Shown in pieces: positions 49,415 to 58,682 of a stretch of 64,000 bases of DNA. The translations under genes and the position numbers were made by a program. The first letter of the stretch is position 1. Each line of letters starts with the position of its first letter. The DNA is from Streptomyces fildesensis (lineage in GTDB: Bacteria; Actinomycetota; Actinomycetes; Streptomycetales; Streptomycetaceae): assembly GCF_016107395.1 (NCBI RefSeq), contig NZ_JAAIKO010000019.1:1-64000 (forward strand). Direction: 5' to 3'. Under the pieces are notes generated by a model, which was not told where the DNA came from, did no database searches, and saw only the letters and a program-made list of their open reading frames with translations.

Positions 49415-52400
49415 GTGAGCCACGAGCTGGTCGATGGCAGATTCCGCATCGGGCACGTCATCGGCAAGGGAAACATGGGGGAGGTTCACCGGGCAGAGGA
49501 TCTCCAGGCCGCCGAGGGCACCCCCGAGCGCCATGTCGCCGTCAAGACCATCCTGCGCCGCCGCACAGGGACCCAGATCGATACCGGCGCCGATCCGAAG
49601 GCCGTGGAACGCTTCGCCCGCGAAGTACGCATCATGCGCCGCCTCGACCACCCCAACGTCACACGGCTCATCGACGGCGGGGTCGCCGAGAACAGTGGCA
49701 GCCTGCCCTACCTCGCTATGGAGTTCCTGGACGGTGAGACGCTGCGCGACCTCATCGAGGAGGAGAGGCAGCTCCCCGTCTCCTGGGTCGCCGCCATCGG
49801 CGCCCAGGTCGCCAACGGCCTCGCCGCCGCGCACGCCGCCGGGATCGTCCACCGCGACCTGAAGCCGGCCAACGTCATGCTGACCCAGGGCGGTACGGTC
49901 AAGATCCTCGACTTCGGCATGGGTCGCATCGTCGACGATCCCGATGAGGCGCGGCTGACCAGCTCCGGCGTCAGCGTGGGCACCGCTCGCTACATGGCTC
50001 CCGAACAGTTCCAGGCCAAGCAGGTCACGCAGGCCGCCGACCTGTACGCGCTGGGCTGTGTCCTGTACGAGATGCTCGTCGGCGTACCCCCGTTCACGAG
50101 CGAGTCTCCCTACGAACTCGCCCGCAAGCACGTCGCTGAGACCCCGACGCCGCTTGCCGTGATCCGCAGCAACGTCCCCGCCGAACTCACCCGCCTGGTC
50201 GACCGGCTGCTCGCAAAGGATCCTGCGGCCCGTCCGGTGGATGCCGTGGCCGCCCGTGATGCGCTGCTCCCGCTGGTCGGACAGGCCGAGGCGACTCCTC
50301 AGCTGCCGCACTGGAGCGCCCTGGACCCGACCCGTCCCCTCCACGGTCCCGGCACGCGGACCCCCGCGCGTCCGGCAGCCGCCCCGGAGCCCGTGCCGGT
50401 GACCGCTTCAGGTGCCGGAATGGATGTCTTCGGTCTCCACCGCACGCTCATCAAGGAGTACCGCTCCTTCACCGAGGGCGGCACGATCATCCGCGACGAC
50501 CGCATCGCCGCCTTCGTCGAGGAAGACCTGAACGGCAAGTCCCAGTGGCCGGACCCGTGGCTGTCGCTCAACCCGTTCTTCCAGGGTGGCGGCACCGTCG
50601 TGGAACTGGCTGGACAGAAGGTGCTGCACGAGGAGTGCGCCCGGATCTTCCAGTCGGGTAAGACCGAGGGCGGCACGGTCTGCGACGGCCGCCCGCTGAC
50701 CCTCCATCAGCATCAGCGCGCAGCCATCGATGCGGCAGCGTCCCGCGCGTCCTACGTACTGACGACCGGCACCGGTTCCGGCAAGTCGCTCGCGTACATC
50801 GTGCCGATCGTGAACAAGGTGCTTCAGGAGCGGGACGCCGAAGGGCCCAAGGCCCGGAAGCGGGTGCGGGCCATCATTGTTTATCCGATGAACGCGCTCG
50901 CCAACAGTCAGCTCAAGGAGCTGGAGAAGTTTCTGCGGGACGGGTACGGCGAGCGCCGTGAGCCGGTCACCTTCGCCCGGTACACGGGCCAGGAGGACGA
51001 CGAGCGGCGCAAGGAGATCCGCGACAATCCGCCGGACATCCTGCTCACCAACTACGTAATGCTGGAACTGATGCTCACCCGCCCCGCCGACCGGGCCAGC
51101 CTCATCAAGATGGCCCGGGGCCTGGAGTTCCTGGTCTTCGACGAGCTGCACACCTACCGCGGCCGGCAGGGCGCAGACGTGGCCCTGTTGATCCGCCGGG
51201 TCCGCGAGGCCTGCCAGGCGCAGGACGTCCAGTGCATCGGCACCTCGGCCACCATGTCCACGGAAGGCACGGCCGAGGATCAGAAGAGGGTCGTCGCCGG
51301 GGTGGCGAGCACCCTGTTCGGAACCCCGGTGCTTCCAGAGCATGTCATCGGCGAGACCCTCGTCCGCGCGACCGACGAAACGCCCGACGCCGTCCCCGTC
51401 GAGCGCCTCACGTCACCCGCCGCCCCGCGCTCTTATGTCGATCTGGTGCGCGATCCGCTAGCGCGCTGGATCGAGACCCGCTTCGGCCTGGCCACGGACG
51501 AGGCCACCGGGCGGCTGGTGCGCCAGCAGCCCACGAAGATCGAGGTCGCCGCGAAGGAGCTGGCCGAGGCGTCCGGGGTCGGCGAGGACGATTGCGTCAA
51601 CGCGATCCGCGCCACCCTGGAGGCCGGATCGCAGGCGCGGCATCCGGTGACGGACCGGCCACTGTTCGCGTTTCGGCTGCACCAGTTCCTCTCCAAGGGA
51701 GACACGGTGTACGTCACCCTGGAGGACAAGCTCTCCCGCCACCTCACCCGCTCCTACCAGCTGGAACAGCCGGACAGCGGCGGCAAGCTGCTGATGCCGC
51801 TGGCCTTCTGCCGCGAGTGCGGTCAGGAGTATCTGACGGTATGGCGCAACGAGAAGGACGGCGTGGTCCGGTACGAAGCACGCCGTGACACCTCCGCGAC
51901 CGGCGGGCGGCAGGGCGACGGCTACCTGTACGTCGACCACGAGCGCGGGTGGCCGTCGAACGTCCAGTACGCGGTGGACGACCGCCGACTGCCCGAGTCC
52001 TGGCTGGAGCTGGACGACAAGGGCCAGGAGGTCGTGAAGAAGTCCTACCGCGACCGGGTGCCGCGCGCCGTCACCGTCGACCCGCTCGGCTACGAGGGCC
52101 GCGGCGAGTTCCAGGCCGCGTTCGTCCCCTCCCCCTTCCTGTTCTGCCTGCACTGCGGGGTGGCGTACGAGCAGACGCGCGGCCGGGACTTCGCCAAGCT
52201 CGCGACGCTCGACCAGGAGGGCCGGTCATCCGCGACCTCGCTGATCTCCGCGTCGGTGGTGCGGTCGCTGAAGTCGGTGCCGGCCGAGGCCCTGGACAAG
52301 GAAGCGCGCAAGCTCCTCACGTTCGTCGACAACCGACAGGACGCGTCCCTCCAGGCGGGCCATTTCAACGACTTCGTCCAGATCACGCAGTTGCGCGGCG

Positions 52401-55400
52401 CGCTGTACCGGGCTGCTGTGGACGCGGGCGAGGGCGGCGTCCACCACGAGGAGCTGGCCTCCGCGGTGACGAACGCGCTCGCCATCGATCCGGCCGACTA
52501 CACGGGTGAGGGCGATCTTCCGCCAGCGCTCGCCCGTAATGCCGCTAAGACCCTCCGCGACGTGATCGCGTTCCGGCTCTACCTCGATCTGGAGCGCGGC
52601 TGGCGCATCACCATGCCGAACCTGGAGCAGACAGGCCTGCTGGAGATCGACTACGAGGATCTGGCCTGGGTCGCGGCCAAGCAGGACCGATGGGCGCACA
52701 CCCATGAGTCCCTGCGCGACGCGGATCCGGGGCTGCGCGCCGAGGTCATGAAGGCGCTGCTCAACGAGATGCGCCGCTCTCTGGCGATCGACGTGTCGTA
52801 CTTCCGCGACGACTTCGACTCGCTGCAACGGGCGAGCGAGGAGCGGCTGGTGGACCCGTGGGTGCTGTCCACCTCCGACAAGCCCAGCGTCGGCACTGCC
52901 TATCCGCACCCATCCGGCCGGGGGATGGACCGGTCGGGGCTGTTCCTGTCGGCGCGCGGCAAGTTCGGCAAGTATCTGCGGCGCGCTTACGGGGCGTTCA
53001 AGGAGCTGGATCCCGCAGATCTGCAGGTGGTCATCGAGGAGCTGCTGAAGGTCCTGGCCAAGGCCGGTCTGGTGAAGGAGGTAGCGGACGCCCCGCAGCG
53101 CGCGGGCCGCTACCGCAGGCCGTCCGCCCCAGGCCCGACCGGCTACCGGGTGGCCGCCCAGTCGCTCATCTGGCGGGCCGGCAAGGGCGAGACGGGCACG
53201 CACGACCCACTGACGCGCACCTACCAGAGCGGCGACGGTCCGCGCGTGAACACCTTCTTCCGCGATCTGTACCGGGACGCTGCGGGCTCCCTTTCCGGGC
53301 TCTTCGCGCGCGAGCACACCGCTCAGGTCGCGCCACAAGAGCGGGAGAAGCGCGAGGAGGCATTCCGGAAGGCCGAGCTGAAGCTGCTGTACTGCTCCCC
53401 GACAATGGAGCTGGGCGTCGACATCTCCTCGCTGAACGCGGTGATGATGCGCAATGTGCCACCCACACCGGCGAACTACGCGCAGCGCTCCGGCCGTGCG
53501 GGCCGCAGTGGCCAGCCTGCTCTGGTGACCACGTACTGCGCGACGGGCAACAGCCACGACCAGTACTACTTCCGCCGCTCGGAGCGGATGGTGGCGGGCG
53601 CCGTCGCCCCGCCGCGCCTGGACCTCGCCAACGAGGACCTGGTCCTCTCCCACCTGCAGGGCATCTGGATCGCGGAGGCCGGCCTGAAGCTGGGCCGCGC
53701 CATCCCCGAGGTGCTCGACGTGTCGTACCCGGACCCGGGCGACCGTCCGGCCCCCGCCCTGGAGCTGCTGCCCGAAATCCTGGCTGCCTCCCTCGACGAG
53801 GACGCCCGGCGGCGTACCGTGGAGGCCGCGCTGCGGGTCCTCGGCCCGCTCCTGCCCGACTTCGCCGAGACAACGTGGTGGCACGACGACTGGATCCAGG
53901 ACCGCGTACGGACGGTCCCCAAACGCTTCGACGACGCCTTCGACCGCTGGCGTCAGCTGTTCCGTGCCGCCCTCGACGACCAGTACATCCAGAACAAGCG
54001 CCGCCTGGACTACAGCCTCACCGAGGGTGACCGCATTCGGGCCAACTCCCGCCGCCGCGAGGCCGAGACACAGCTGAACCTGTTGATGAACGAGAGCGCC
54101 GACAGCAAGTCCGTCCTCTCCGACTTCAACCCGTATCGCTATCTGGCGTCCGAGGGCTTCCTGCCCGGCTACAGCTTCCCGCGCCTCCCGCTCGCCGCCT
54201 ACATCCCGACGGTCGGCCGTCGCCGCGGCGACGGAGACTACCTCCAGCGGCCCCGCTTCCTCGCGATCCGCGAATTCGGCCCGGGTGCGCTGATCTACCA
54301 CGAGGGCGCCCGCTACCAGGTGACCCGCATCCAGATCCCGCCGGACTCCTCGGGCGACCTCGCGACCAGCGAAGCCCGCCGCTGCGCGCAGTGCGGCTAC
54401 CACCACGACCCGGAGCAGCGCGAGGACCGCTGCGCCATGTGCAACGAGCCGCTGGGCTCGGCAACGTACGGCCTGCTGCACCTGCACACCGTGTACACCA
54501 CGCGCCGTGAGCGGATCTCCTCCGACGAGGAGGAGCGGCGCCGCGCCGGCTACAAGCTGGAGACGTCTTACCGCTTCCAGGACCACGGCGCCCGCAAGGG
54601 CCGCCTGAACGCCTCCGTCACCGACACCTCGGGCGCCGTGCTCGCAGAAGTGGCGTACGGCGACTCGGCGACGGTCCGGATCACCAACACCGGCCGGGTA
54701 CGCGCCAAGAACGACGAGCCGCCGGGCTACTGGCTGGACCTTGCTGACGGCCGCTGGATGAACGACAAGGACGCCTCCGACGCGTCCGGCGACTCCAGCG
54801 AGCTGCCGGTGATCGACGCGGACGGCAACGAGCGGCGCCGCAAGAAGCGCGTCATCCCGTATGTGGAGGACCGCCGCAACATCCTCGTCGTCACCCTCGA
54901 CGAGCCGCTGCCCGAGCCGGCCGCACTGTCCCTGATGTACGCCCTTGAGCGGGGCATCGAAGCCGCCTTCGAGCTGGAGGACGCCGAGCTGTCCAGCGAG
55001 CTGCTGCCGCCGGACGACGGTCCCCGGAACCGCATCCTGTTCACGGAGGCGGCGGAGGGCGGGGCCGGTGTGCTGCGCCGTCTCCAGGCGGAGCCCGACG
55101 CCCTGGCACAGGCAGCCCGACGCGCACTGGAGATCTGCCACTTCGACACGGACGGTACCGATCTGAAGGGCCCGCACCCGGACCGGCCGTGCGCGCTCGG
55201 CTGCTACGAGTGCCTGCTGACATACGGCAACCAGCTGAACCACGCGCTCATCAACCGGCACTCGGTGAGCCACCTGCTGGTGCGGCTCGCGTCGGCGACG
55301 GCGGCCCGGGAGTCCCGGGGGGAGTCGCGCTCGGAGCAGTACCGGCGGCTCCTCGCCCAGTCCCCCGCCGAGCCCACAGTGGTCGAGGCCTCGGCCGCCG

Positions 55401-55705
55401 AGCTGGCGGCCCAGGGCGACTTCCTGGGCTGGGCCAAGGCCCGTGGCCTGCGGCTGCCGGACGAGCCCGGCACGTTCCTCACGGAGGCGAACGCGACCCC
55501 CGACTACGTGTACAGGCTGCCCGGGGTGAATCTGGCGGTCTTCGTGGACCTGGCGGACACCGAGCAGGACACCTTCCGGGACAAGGACGCCGAGGACCGT
55601 CTTTTCAACGCCCGCTGGGACGTCATCCGCTTCCCGCACGGCGCCGACTGGGATGCCATCGCTGCTGCAAACTCCGGCTATTTCGGTTCACCCGCCGCCA
55701 ACTGA
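49415..55705 (+). CDS. Ser/Thr protein kinase-SF2 helicase-DUF1998 fusion
   Basis: A 2096-residue protein. Kinase domain (about 10-285): glycine loop GKGNMGEV (17-24), VAVK Lys44, catalytic HRDLKPANV (Asp148), DFG (166-168), APE (195-197), all intact. A Pro-rich linker follows (310-335). The helicase has Walker A TGTGSGKS (451-458), a DELH box in EFLVFDELHTYRGRQG, the SAT-like CIGTSATMS, and motif V/VI CSPTMELGVDISSLNAVMMR... NYAQRSGRAGRSGQ. The C-terminus is a DUF1998/MZB module with zinc cysteines RRCAQCGYHH... DRCAMC and GCYECLLTYGNQLNH. The helicase half resembles YprA/MrfA-type repair helicases. The GTG at 49415 has GAGGAG seven bases upstream. First gene of the plus operon; no transmembrane or PASTA sensor. 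Confidence 0.88.
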   Translation: MSHELVDGRFRIGHVIGKGNMGEVHRAEDLQAAEGTPERHVAVKTILRRRTGTQIDTGADPKAVERFAREVRIMRRLDHPNVTRLIDGGVAENSGSLPYLAMEFLDGETLRDLIEEERQLPVSWVAAIGAQVANGLAAAHAAGIVHRDLKPANVMLTQGGTVKILDFGMGRIVDDPDEARLTSSGVSVGTARYMAPEQFQAKQVTQAADLYALGCVLYEMLVGVPPFTSESPYELARKHVAETPTPLAVIRSNVPAELTRLVDRLLAKDPAARPVDAVAARDALLPLVGQAEATPQLPHWSALDPTRPLHGPGTRTPARPAAAPEPVPVTASGAGMDVFGLHRTLIKEYRSFTEGGTIIRDDRIAAFVEEDLNGKSQWPDPWLSLNPFFQGGGTVVELAGQKVLHEECARIFQSGKTEGGTVCDGRPLTLHQHQRAAIDAAASRASYVLTTGTGSGKSLAYIVPIVNKVLQERDAEGPKARKRVRAIIVYPMNALANSQLKELEKFLRDGYGERREPVTFARYTGQEDDERRKEIRDNPPDILLTNYVMLELMLTRPADRASLIKMARGLEFLVFDELHTYRGRQGADVALLIRRVREACQAQDVQCIGTSATMSTEGTAEDQKRVVAGVASTLFGTPVLPEHVIGETLVRATDETPDAVPVERLTSPAAPRSYVDLVRDPLARWIETRFGLATDEATGRLVRQQPTKIEVAAKELAEASGVGEDDCVNAIRATLEAGSQARHPVTDRPLFAFRLHQFLSKGDTVYVTLEDKLSRHLTRSYQLEQPDSGGKLLMPLAFCRECGQEYLTVWRNEKDGVVRYEARRDTSATGGRQGDGYLYVDHERGWPSNVQYAVDDRRLPESWLELDDKGQEVVKKSYRDRVPRAVTVDPLGYEGRGEFQAAFVPSPFLFCLHCGVAYEQTRGRDFAKLATLDQEGRSSATSLISASVVRSLKSVPAEALDKEARKLLTFVDNRQDASLQAGHFNDFVQITQLRGALYRAAVDAGEGGVHHEELASAVTNALAIDPADYTGEGDLPPALARNAAKTLRDVIAFRLYLDLERGWRITMPNLEQTGLLEIDYEDLAWVAAKQDRWAHTHESLRDADPGLRAEVMKALLNEMRRSLAIDVSYFRDDFDSLQRASEERLVDPWVLSTSDKPSVGTAYPHPSGRGMDRSGLFLSARGKFGKYLRRAYGAFKELDPADLQVVIEELLKVLAKAGLVKEVADAPQRAGRYRRPSAPGPTGYRVAAQSLIWRAGKGETGTHDPLTRTYQSGDGPRVNTFFRDLYRDAAGSLSGLFAREHTAQVAPQEREKREEAFRKAELKLLYCSPTMELGVDISSLNAVMMRNVPPTPANYAQRSGRAGRSGQPALVTTYCATGNSHDQYYFRRSERMVAGAVAPPRLDLANEDLVLSHLQGIWIAEAGLKLGRAIPEVLDVSYPDPGDRPAPALELLPEILAASLDEDARRRTVEAALRVLGPLLPDFAETTWWHDDWIQDRVRTVPKRFDDAFDRWRQLFRAALDDQYIQNKRRLDYSLTEGDRIRANSRRREAETQLNLLMNESADSKSVLSDFNPYRYLASEGFLPGYSFPRLPLAAYIPTVGRRRGDGDYLQRPRFLAIREFGPGALIYHEGARYQVTRIQIPPDSSGDLATSEARRCAQCGYHHDPEQREDRCAMCNEPLGSATYGLLHLHTVYTTRRERISSDEEERRRAGYKLETSYRFQDHGARKGRLNASVTDTSGAVLAEVAYGDSATVRITNTGRVRAKNDEPPGYWLDLADGRWMNDKDASDASGDSSELPVIDADGNERRRKKRVIPYVEDRRNILVVTLDEPLPEPAALSLMYALERGIEAAFELEDAELSSELLPPDDGPRNRILFTEAAEGGAGVLRRLQAEPDALAQAARRALEICHFDTDGTDLKGPHPDRPCALGCYECLLTYGNQLNHALINRHSVSHLLVRLASATAARESRGESRSEQYRRLLAQSPAEPTVVEASAAELAAQGDFLGWAKARGLRLPDEPGTFLTEANATPDYVYRLPGVNLAVFVDLADTEQDTFRDKDAEDRLFNARWDVIRFPHGADWDAIAAANSGYFGSPAAN

Positions 55706-55733
55706 CCTTGCACCAGAGGATTTGACGACAGCC

Positions 55734-58682
55734 ATGGCATACACATACTCCGCCGGTTCCCTGGTGAAAGCCCGCGGCCGGGAATGGGTCGTGCTCCCCG
55801 AGAGCAAGCCCGATCTCCTCGTCCTGCGCCCGCTGGGCGGCTCGGACGACGACATCGCCGCGGTGTTCCCGGCGTTCGAGACGGTGAACGAGGCGAAGTT
55901 CGTGCCGCCGGAACCGGGCGACCTCGGCGACCAGCGGGCGGCGGGCCTGCTGCGTACGGCACTTCGAGTCGGCTTCCGCTCCGGCGCGGGCCCGTTCCGC
56001 TCACTCGCCGGCATCGCGGTGGAACCGCGCGCTTATCAGCTCGTGCCCCTCCTCATGGCGCTGCGCCAGAAGACGGTCCGGATGCTCATTTCCGACGACG
56101 TCGGCATCGGCAAGACGATCGAGGCGGGCCTGGTCGCCAGCGAGCTCCTCGCGCAGGGCGAGGCGACCGGCCTGGCCGTGCTCTGTTCCCCCGCGCTCGC
56201 GGAGCAGTGGCAGCAGGAGCTGCGCACGAAGTTCGGGATCGACGCGGAGCTGGTCCTCTCCTCGACGGTCTCGCGCCTCGAACGGGGCCTGGACCTGGGC
56301 CAGTCCCTCTTCGACAAGTACCCGCACGTCATCGTCTCGACGGACTTCATCAAGTCCCCGCGCCACCGCGACGACTTCGTACGTCATTGCCCCGACCTCG
56401 TAATCGTCGACGAGGCCCACACCTGCGTGGTCGCCGACGATACCTCGACGGCTTCGCAGAACCAGCTCCGCTACGAGCTGCTGCGCCGCGTCTCGGCGGA
56501 CGAGAACCGGCATCTGCTGCTCGTGACGGCGACCCCGCACAGCGGCAAGGAGTCCGCGTTCCGCAACCTCCTCGGCCTGGTGAAGCCCGAGCTGGCCGAT
56601 GTGAGCCTGGATTCGGAAGCGGGCAGGAAGCTCCTCGCCCAGCACTTCGTGGCGCGTAAGCGGGCGGATGTACGCCAGTACCTCACCAAAGAGGACGGTC
56701 TCACCGACGACTCCCTCGCGGAGCGGACGGCATTCCCCTCGGACCGCTACTTCAAGGACGAGACGTACAAGCTGTCACCGGAGTACCGGGCCCTGCTCGA
56801 CGACGCGATCGCGTACGCGAGTGAGCGCGTCGAGCAAGCTGGCAGCCAGGGCAAGCGGGAGGCACGCATCGCCTGGTGGTCGGCGATCGCCCTGCTCCGC
56901 TCCCTGGTGTCGTCGCCGCGCGCCGCCGCGCAGACGCTGCGGACTCGCTCAGCGGCAGCGATCGCCGCATCGGCGGAGGAGGCCGACAAGCTCGGCGCCC
57001 CCCTCAACAGAGACGCGGCCGACAGCGATGCGATGGAGGGCATGGACGTCGCCCCGGGCGCAGAGACGACCGAGGACCCACGTTCCTACCTCGGGGAGCT
57101 CGCCGACATCGCCGAACAGCTGGAAGGCCCGGCCAAGGACCTAAAGCTCAAGGCGCTGATCAAGCACCTCAAGGCGCTCCTCGCGGACGGCCACAACCCG
57201 ATCGTGTTCTGCCGCTACATCCCGACAGCCGAGTACCTCGCCGCCCAGCTGGAGAACGACAAGGAATCCGGCAAGCGCGGCCCGCTCGGCGCGAAGACCG
57301 TCGTCAAGGCGGTCACCGGCACACTCTCCCCGCAGCAGCGCATGGAGCGCATCGAAAAGCTCGCCGAGGAGGCCGGCACGGACGCCGCCGCCCGCCGCGT
57401 CCTGATCGCGACGGACTGTCTGTCGGAGGGCGTGAACCTCCAGCATCACTTCGACGCCGTGCTCCACTACGACCTGGCCTGGAACCCGACCCGCCACGAC
57501 CAGCGCGAGGGCCGCGTCGACCGCTACGGCCAACGCAGGGACCAGGTCCGCGTCATCACCCTGTACGGCGACGACAACGGCATCGACGGCAAAGTCCTGG
57601 AAGTCCTCATCAAGAAGCACCGCCAGATCAAGAAGGACCTCGGCATCTCCGTCTCCGTACCCGACGAACTGTCGACGGGCGTGACGGACGCGATCGTGGA
57701 GTGGCTACTGATGCGGGGACGCGGGGACCAGGACGCGCTGTTCAGTGCCGACGCGTTCAAGGTGAGTACGGCCAAGCTGGACAGCGACTGGAACTCGGCC
57801 GCCGAGCGCGAGAAGGAGTCGCGCTCGCGGTTCGCGCAGCGCTCGGTGCGTCCGCAGGAGGTGGCGCGCGAGGTCGCCTCAATCCGTGAGGCACTGGGCG
57901 GCGCGGGTGAGATCGACACTTTCGTACGGGAGTCGCTGGGCGCGCTCGGTGCCGTCCTCCGGGGCGACGGCGGGGACTTCACGGCCCAGGTCGGCGGCAC
58001 GCCCATCGGCCTGCGTGACGCGCTCGCGCCGGTTGTGGGCGCGGAGGTGATCGAGAAGGACCGGGCGATCCCGTTCCGCGCGGATCCGGCGGTGGCGCGG
58101 GGTGAGGCGGCCCTGGTACGGACGGACCCGGTAGTGGGCGCCCTCGCCTCCCACATCCTGAACGCTGCCCTGGACACCCAGGCGGACGGCGCCCGCCCGG
58201 CGCGCCGCTGCGGTGTGGTCACCACGGATGCGGTCGGCACCATGACCACCTTGCTCCTGGTCCGCTACCGCTTCCACCTCACGCTTCCCTCGCGCAGCGG
58301 CGAGAAGCAGCTCGTCGCGGAGGACGCCCGGCTGATCGCCTTCGAGGGCTCGGCCAGGAGGGCGGAGTGGTTGCCGCCGGAGCGGGCGCGGGACCTGCTC
58401 GACGCGACGGCGGCCGAGAGCACGGACCGGCACTACGCCGAGCGCACGACGACGCGTCTGCTCTCCCAGCTCCCGGATGTGCACGGCCATCTGGAGACGT
58501 ACGGTGAGGAGCTGGCCGCCGAACTGGACGCCTCGCACCGCCGGGTGCGCCAGGCCTCCGGCGAGATCGTCCGAGGCCTGTCCGTCACCGTGCAGAAGCC
58601 CGCCGACATCCTCGGCGCATACGTGTACCTGCCCTTCGTTCCCGCCGCTACCCCGGCCGCTGCTCCTGGAGTGTCCGCCTGA
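55734..58682 (+). CDS. drmD: DrmD, SNF2-type helicase of class 1 DISARM
   Basis: A 982-residue SNF2/RapA-like SF2 ATPase. The N-terminus AYTYSAGSLVKARGREWVVLPES is a small SH3-like head. Motif I is SDDVGIGKTIEAG (120-132), motif II VDEAH (225-229) and motif III LLLVTATPHSGKESA; the C-lobe has VLIATDCLSEGVNLQHHFDAVLHYDLAWNPTRHDQREGRVDRYGQ. SNF2 proteins translocate on duplex DNA. DrmD with DrmMI defines class 1 DISARM. The ATG at 55734 gives the family N-terminus, but its ribosome binding site (AGAGGA) is 13 bases away. It starts 28 bp after the kinase-helicase gene and its stop shares a base with the drmMI start. Confidence 0.88.
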   Translation: MAYTYSAGSLVKARGREWVVLPESKPDLLVLRPLGGSDDDIAAVFPAFETVNEAKFVPPEPGDLGDQRAAGLLRTALRVGFRSGAGPFRSLAGIAVEPRAYQLVPLLMALRQKTVRMLISDDVGIGKTIEAGLVASELLAQGEATGLAVLCSPALAEQWQQELRTKFGIDAELVLSSTVSRLERGLDLGQSLFDKYPHVIVSTDFIKSPRHRDDFVRHCPDLVIVDEAHTCVVADDTSTASQNQLRYELLRRVSADENRHLLLVTATPHSGKESAFRNLLGLVKPELADVSLDSEAGRKLLAQHFVARKRADVRQYLTKEDGLTDDSLAERTAFPSDRYFKDETYKLSPEYRALLDDAIAYASERVEQAGSQGKREARIAWWSAIALLRSLVSSPRAAAQTLRTRSAAAIAASAEEADKLGAPLNRDAADSDAMEGMDVAPGAETTEDPRSYLGELADIAEQLEGPAKDLKLKALIKHLKALLADGHNPIVFCRYIPTAEYLAAQLENDKESGKRGPLGAKTVVKAVTGTLSPQQRMERIEKLAEEAGTDAAARRVLIATDCLSEGVNLQHHFDAVLHYDLAWNPTRHDQREGRVDRYGQRRDQVRVITLYGDDNGIDGKVLEVLIKKHRQIKKDLGISVSVPDELSTGVTDAIVEWLLMRGRGDQDALFSADAFKVSTAKLDSDWNSAAEREKESRSRFAQRSVRPQEVAREVASIREALGGAGEIDTFVRESLGALGAVLRGDGGDFTAQVGGTPIGLRDALAPVVGAEVIEKDRAIPFRADPAVARGEAALVRTDPVVGALASHILNAALDTQADGARPARRCGVVTTDAVGTMTTLLLVRYRFHLTLPSRSGEKQLVAEDARLIAFEGSARRAEWLPPERARDLLDATAAESTDRHYAERTTTRLLSQLPDVHGHLETYGEELAAELDASHRRVRQASGEIVRGLSVTVQKPADILGAYVYLPFVPAATPAAAPGVSA

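Noticed and set aside
52226..55639. 1137-codon open frame antisense to the kinase-helicase gene
   Set aside because: High-GC genomes routinely leave long antisense frames open; it has no recognisable domains and lies wholly opposite a gene with intact motifs.
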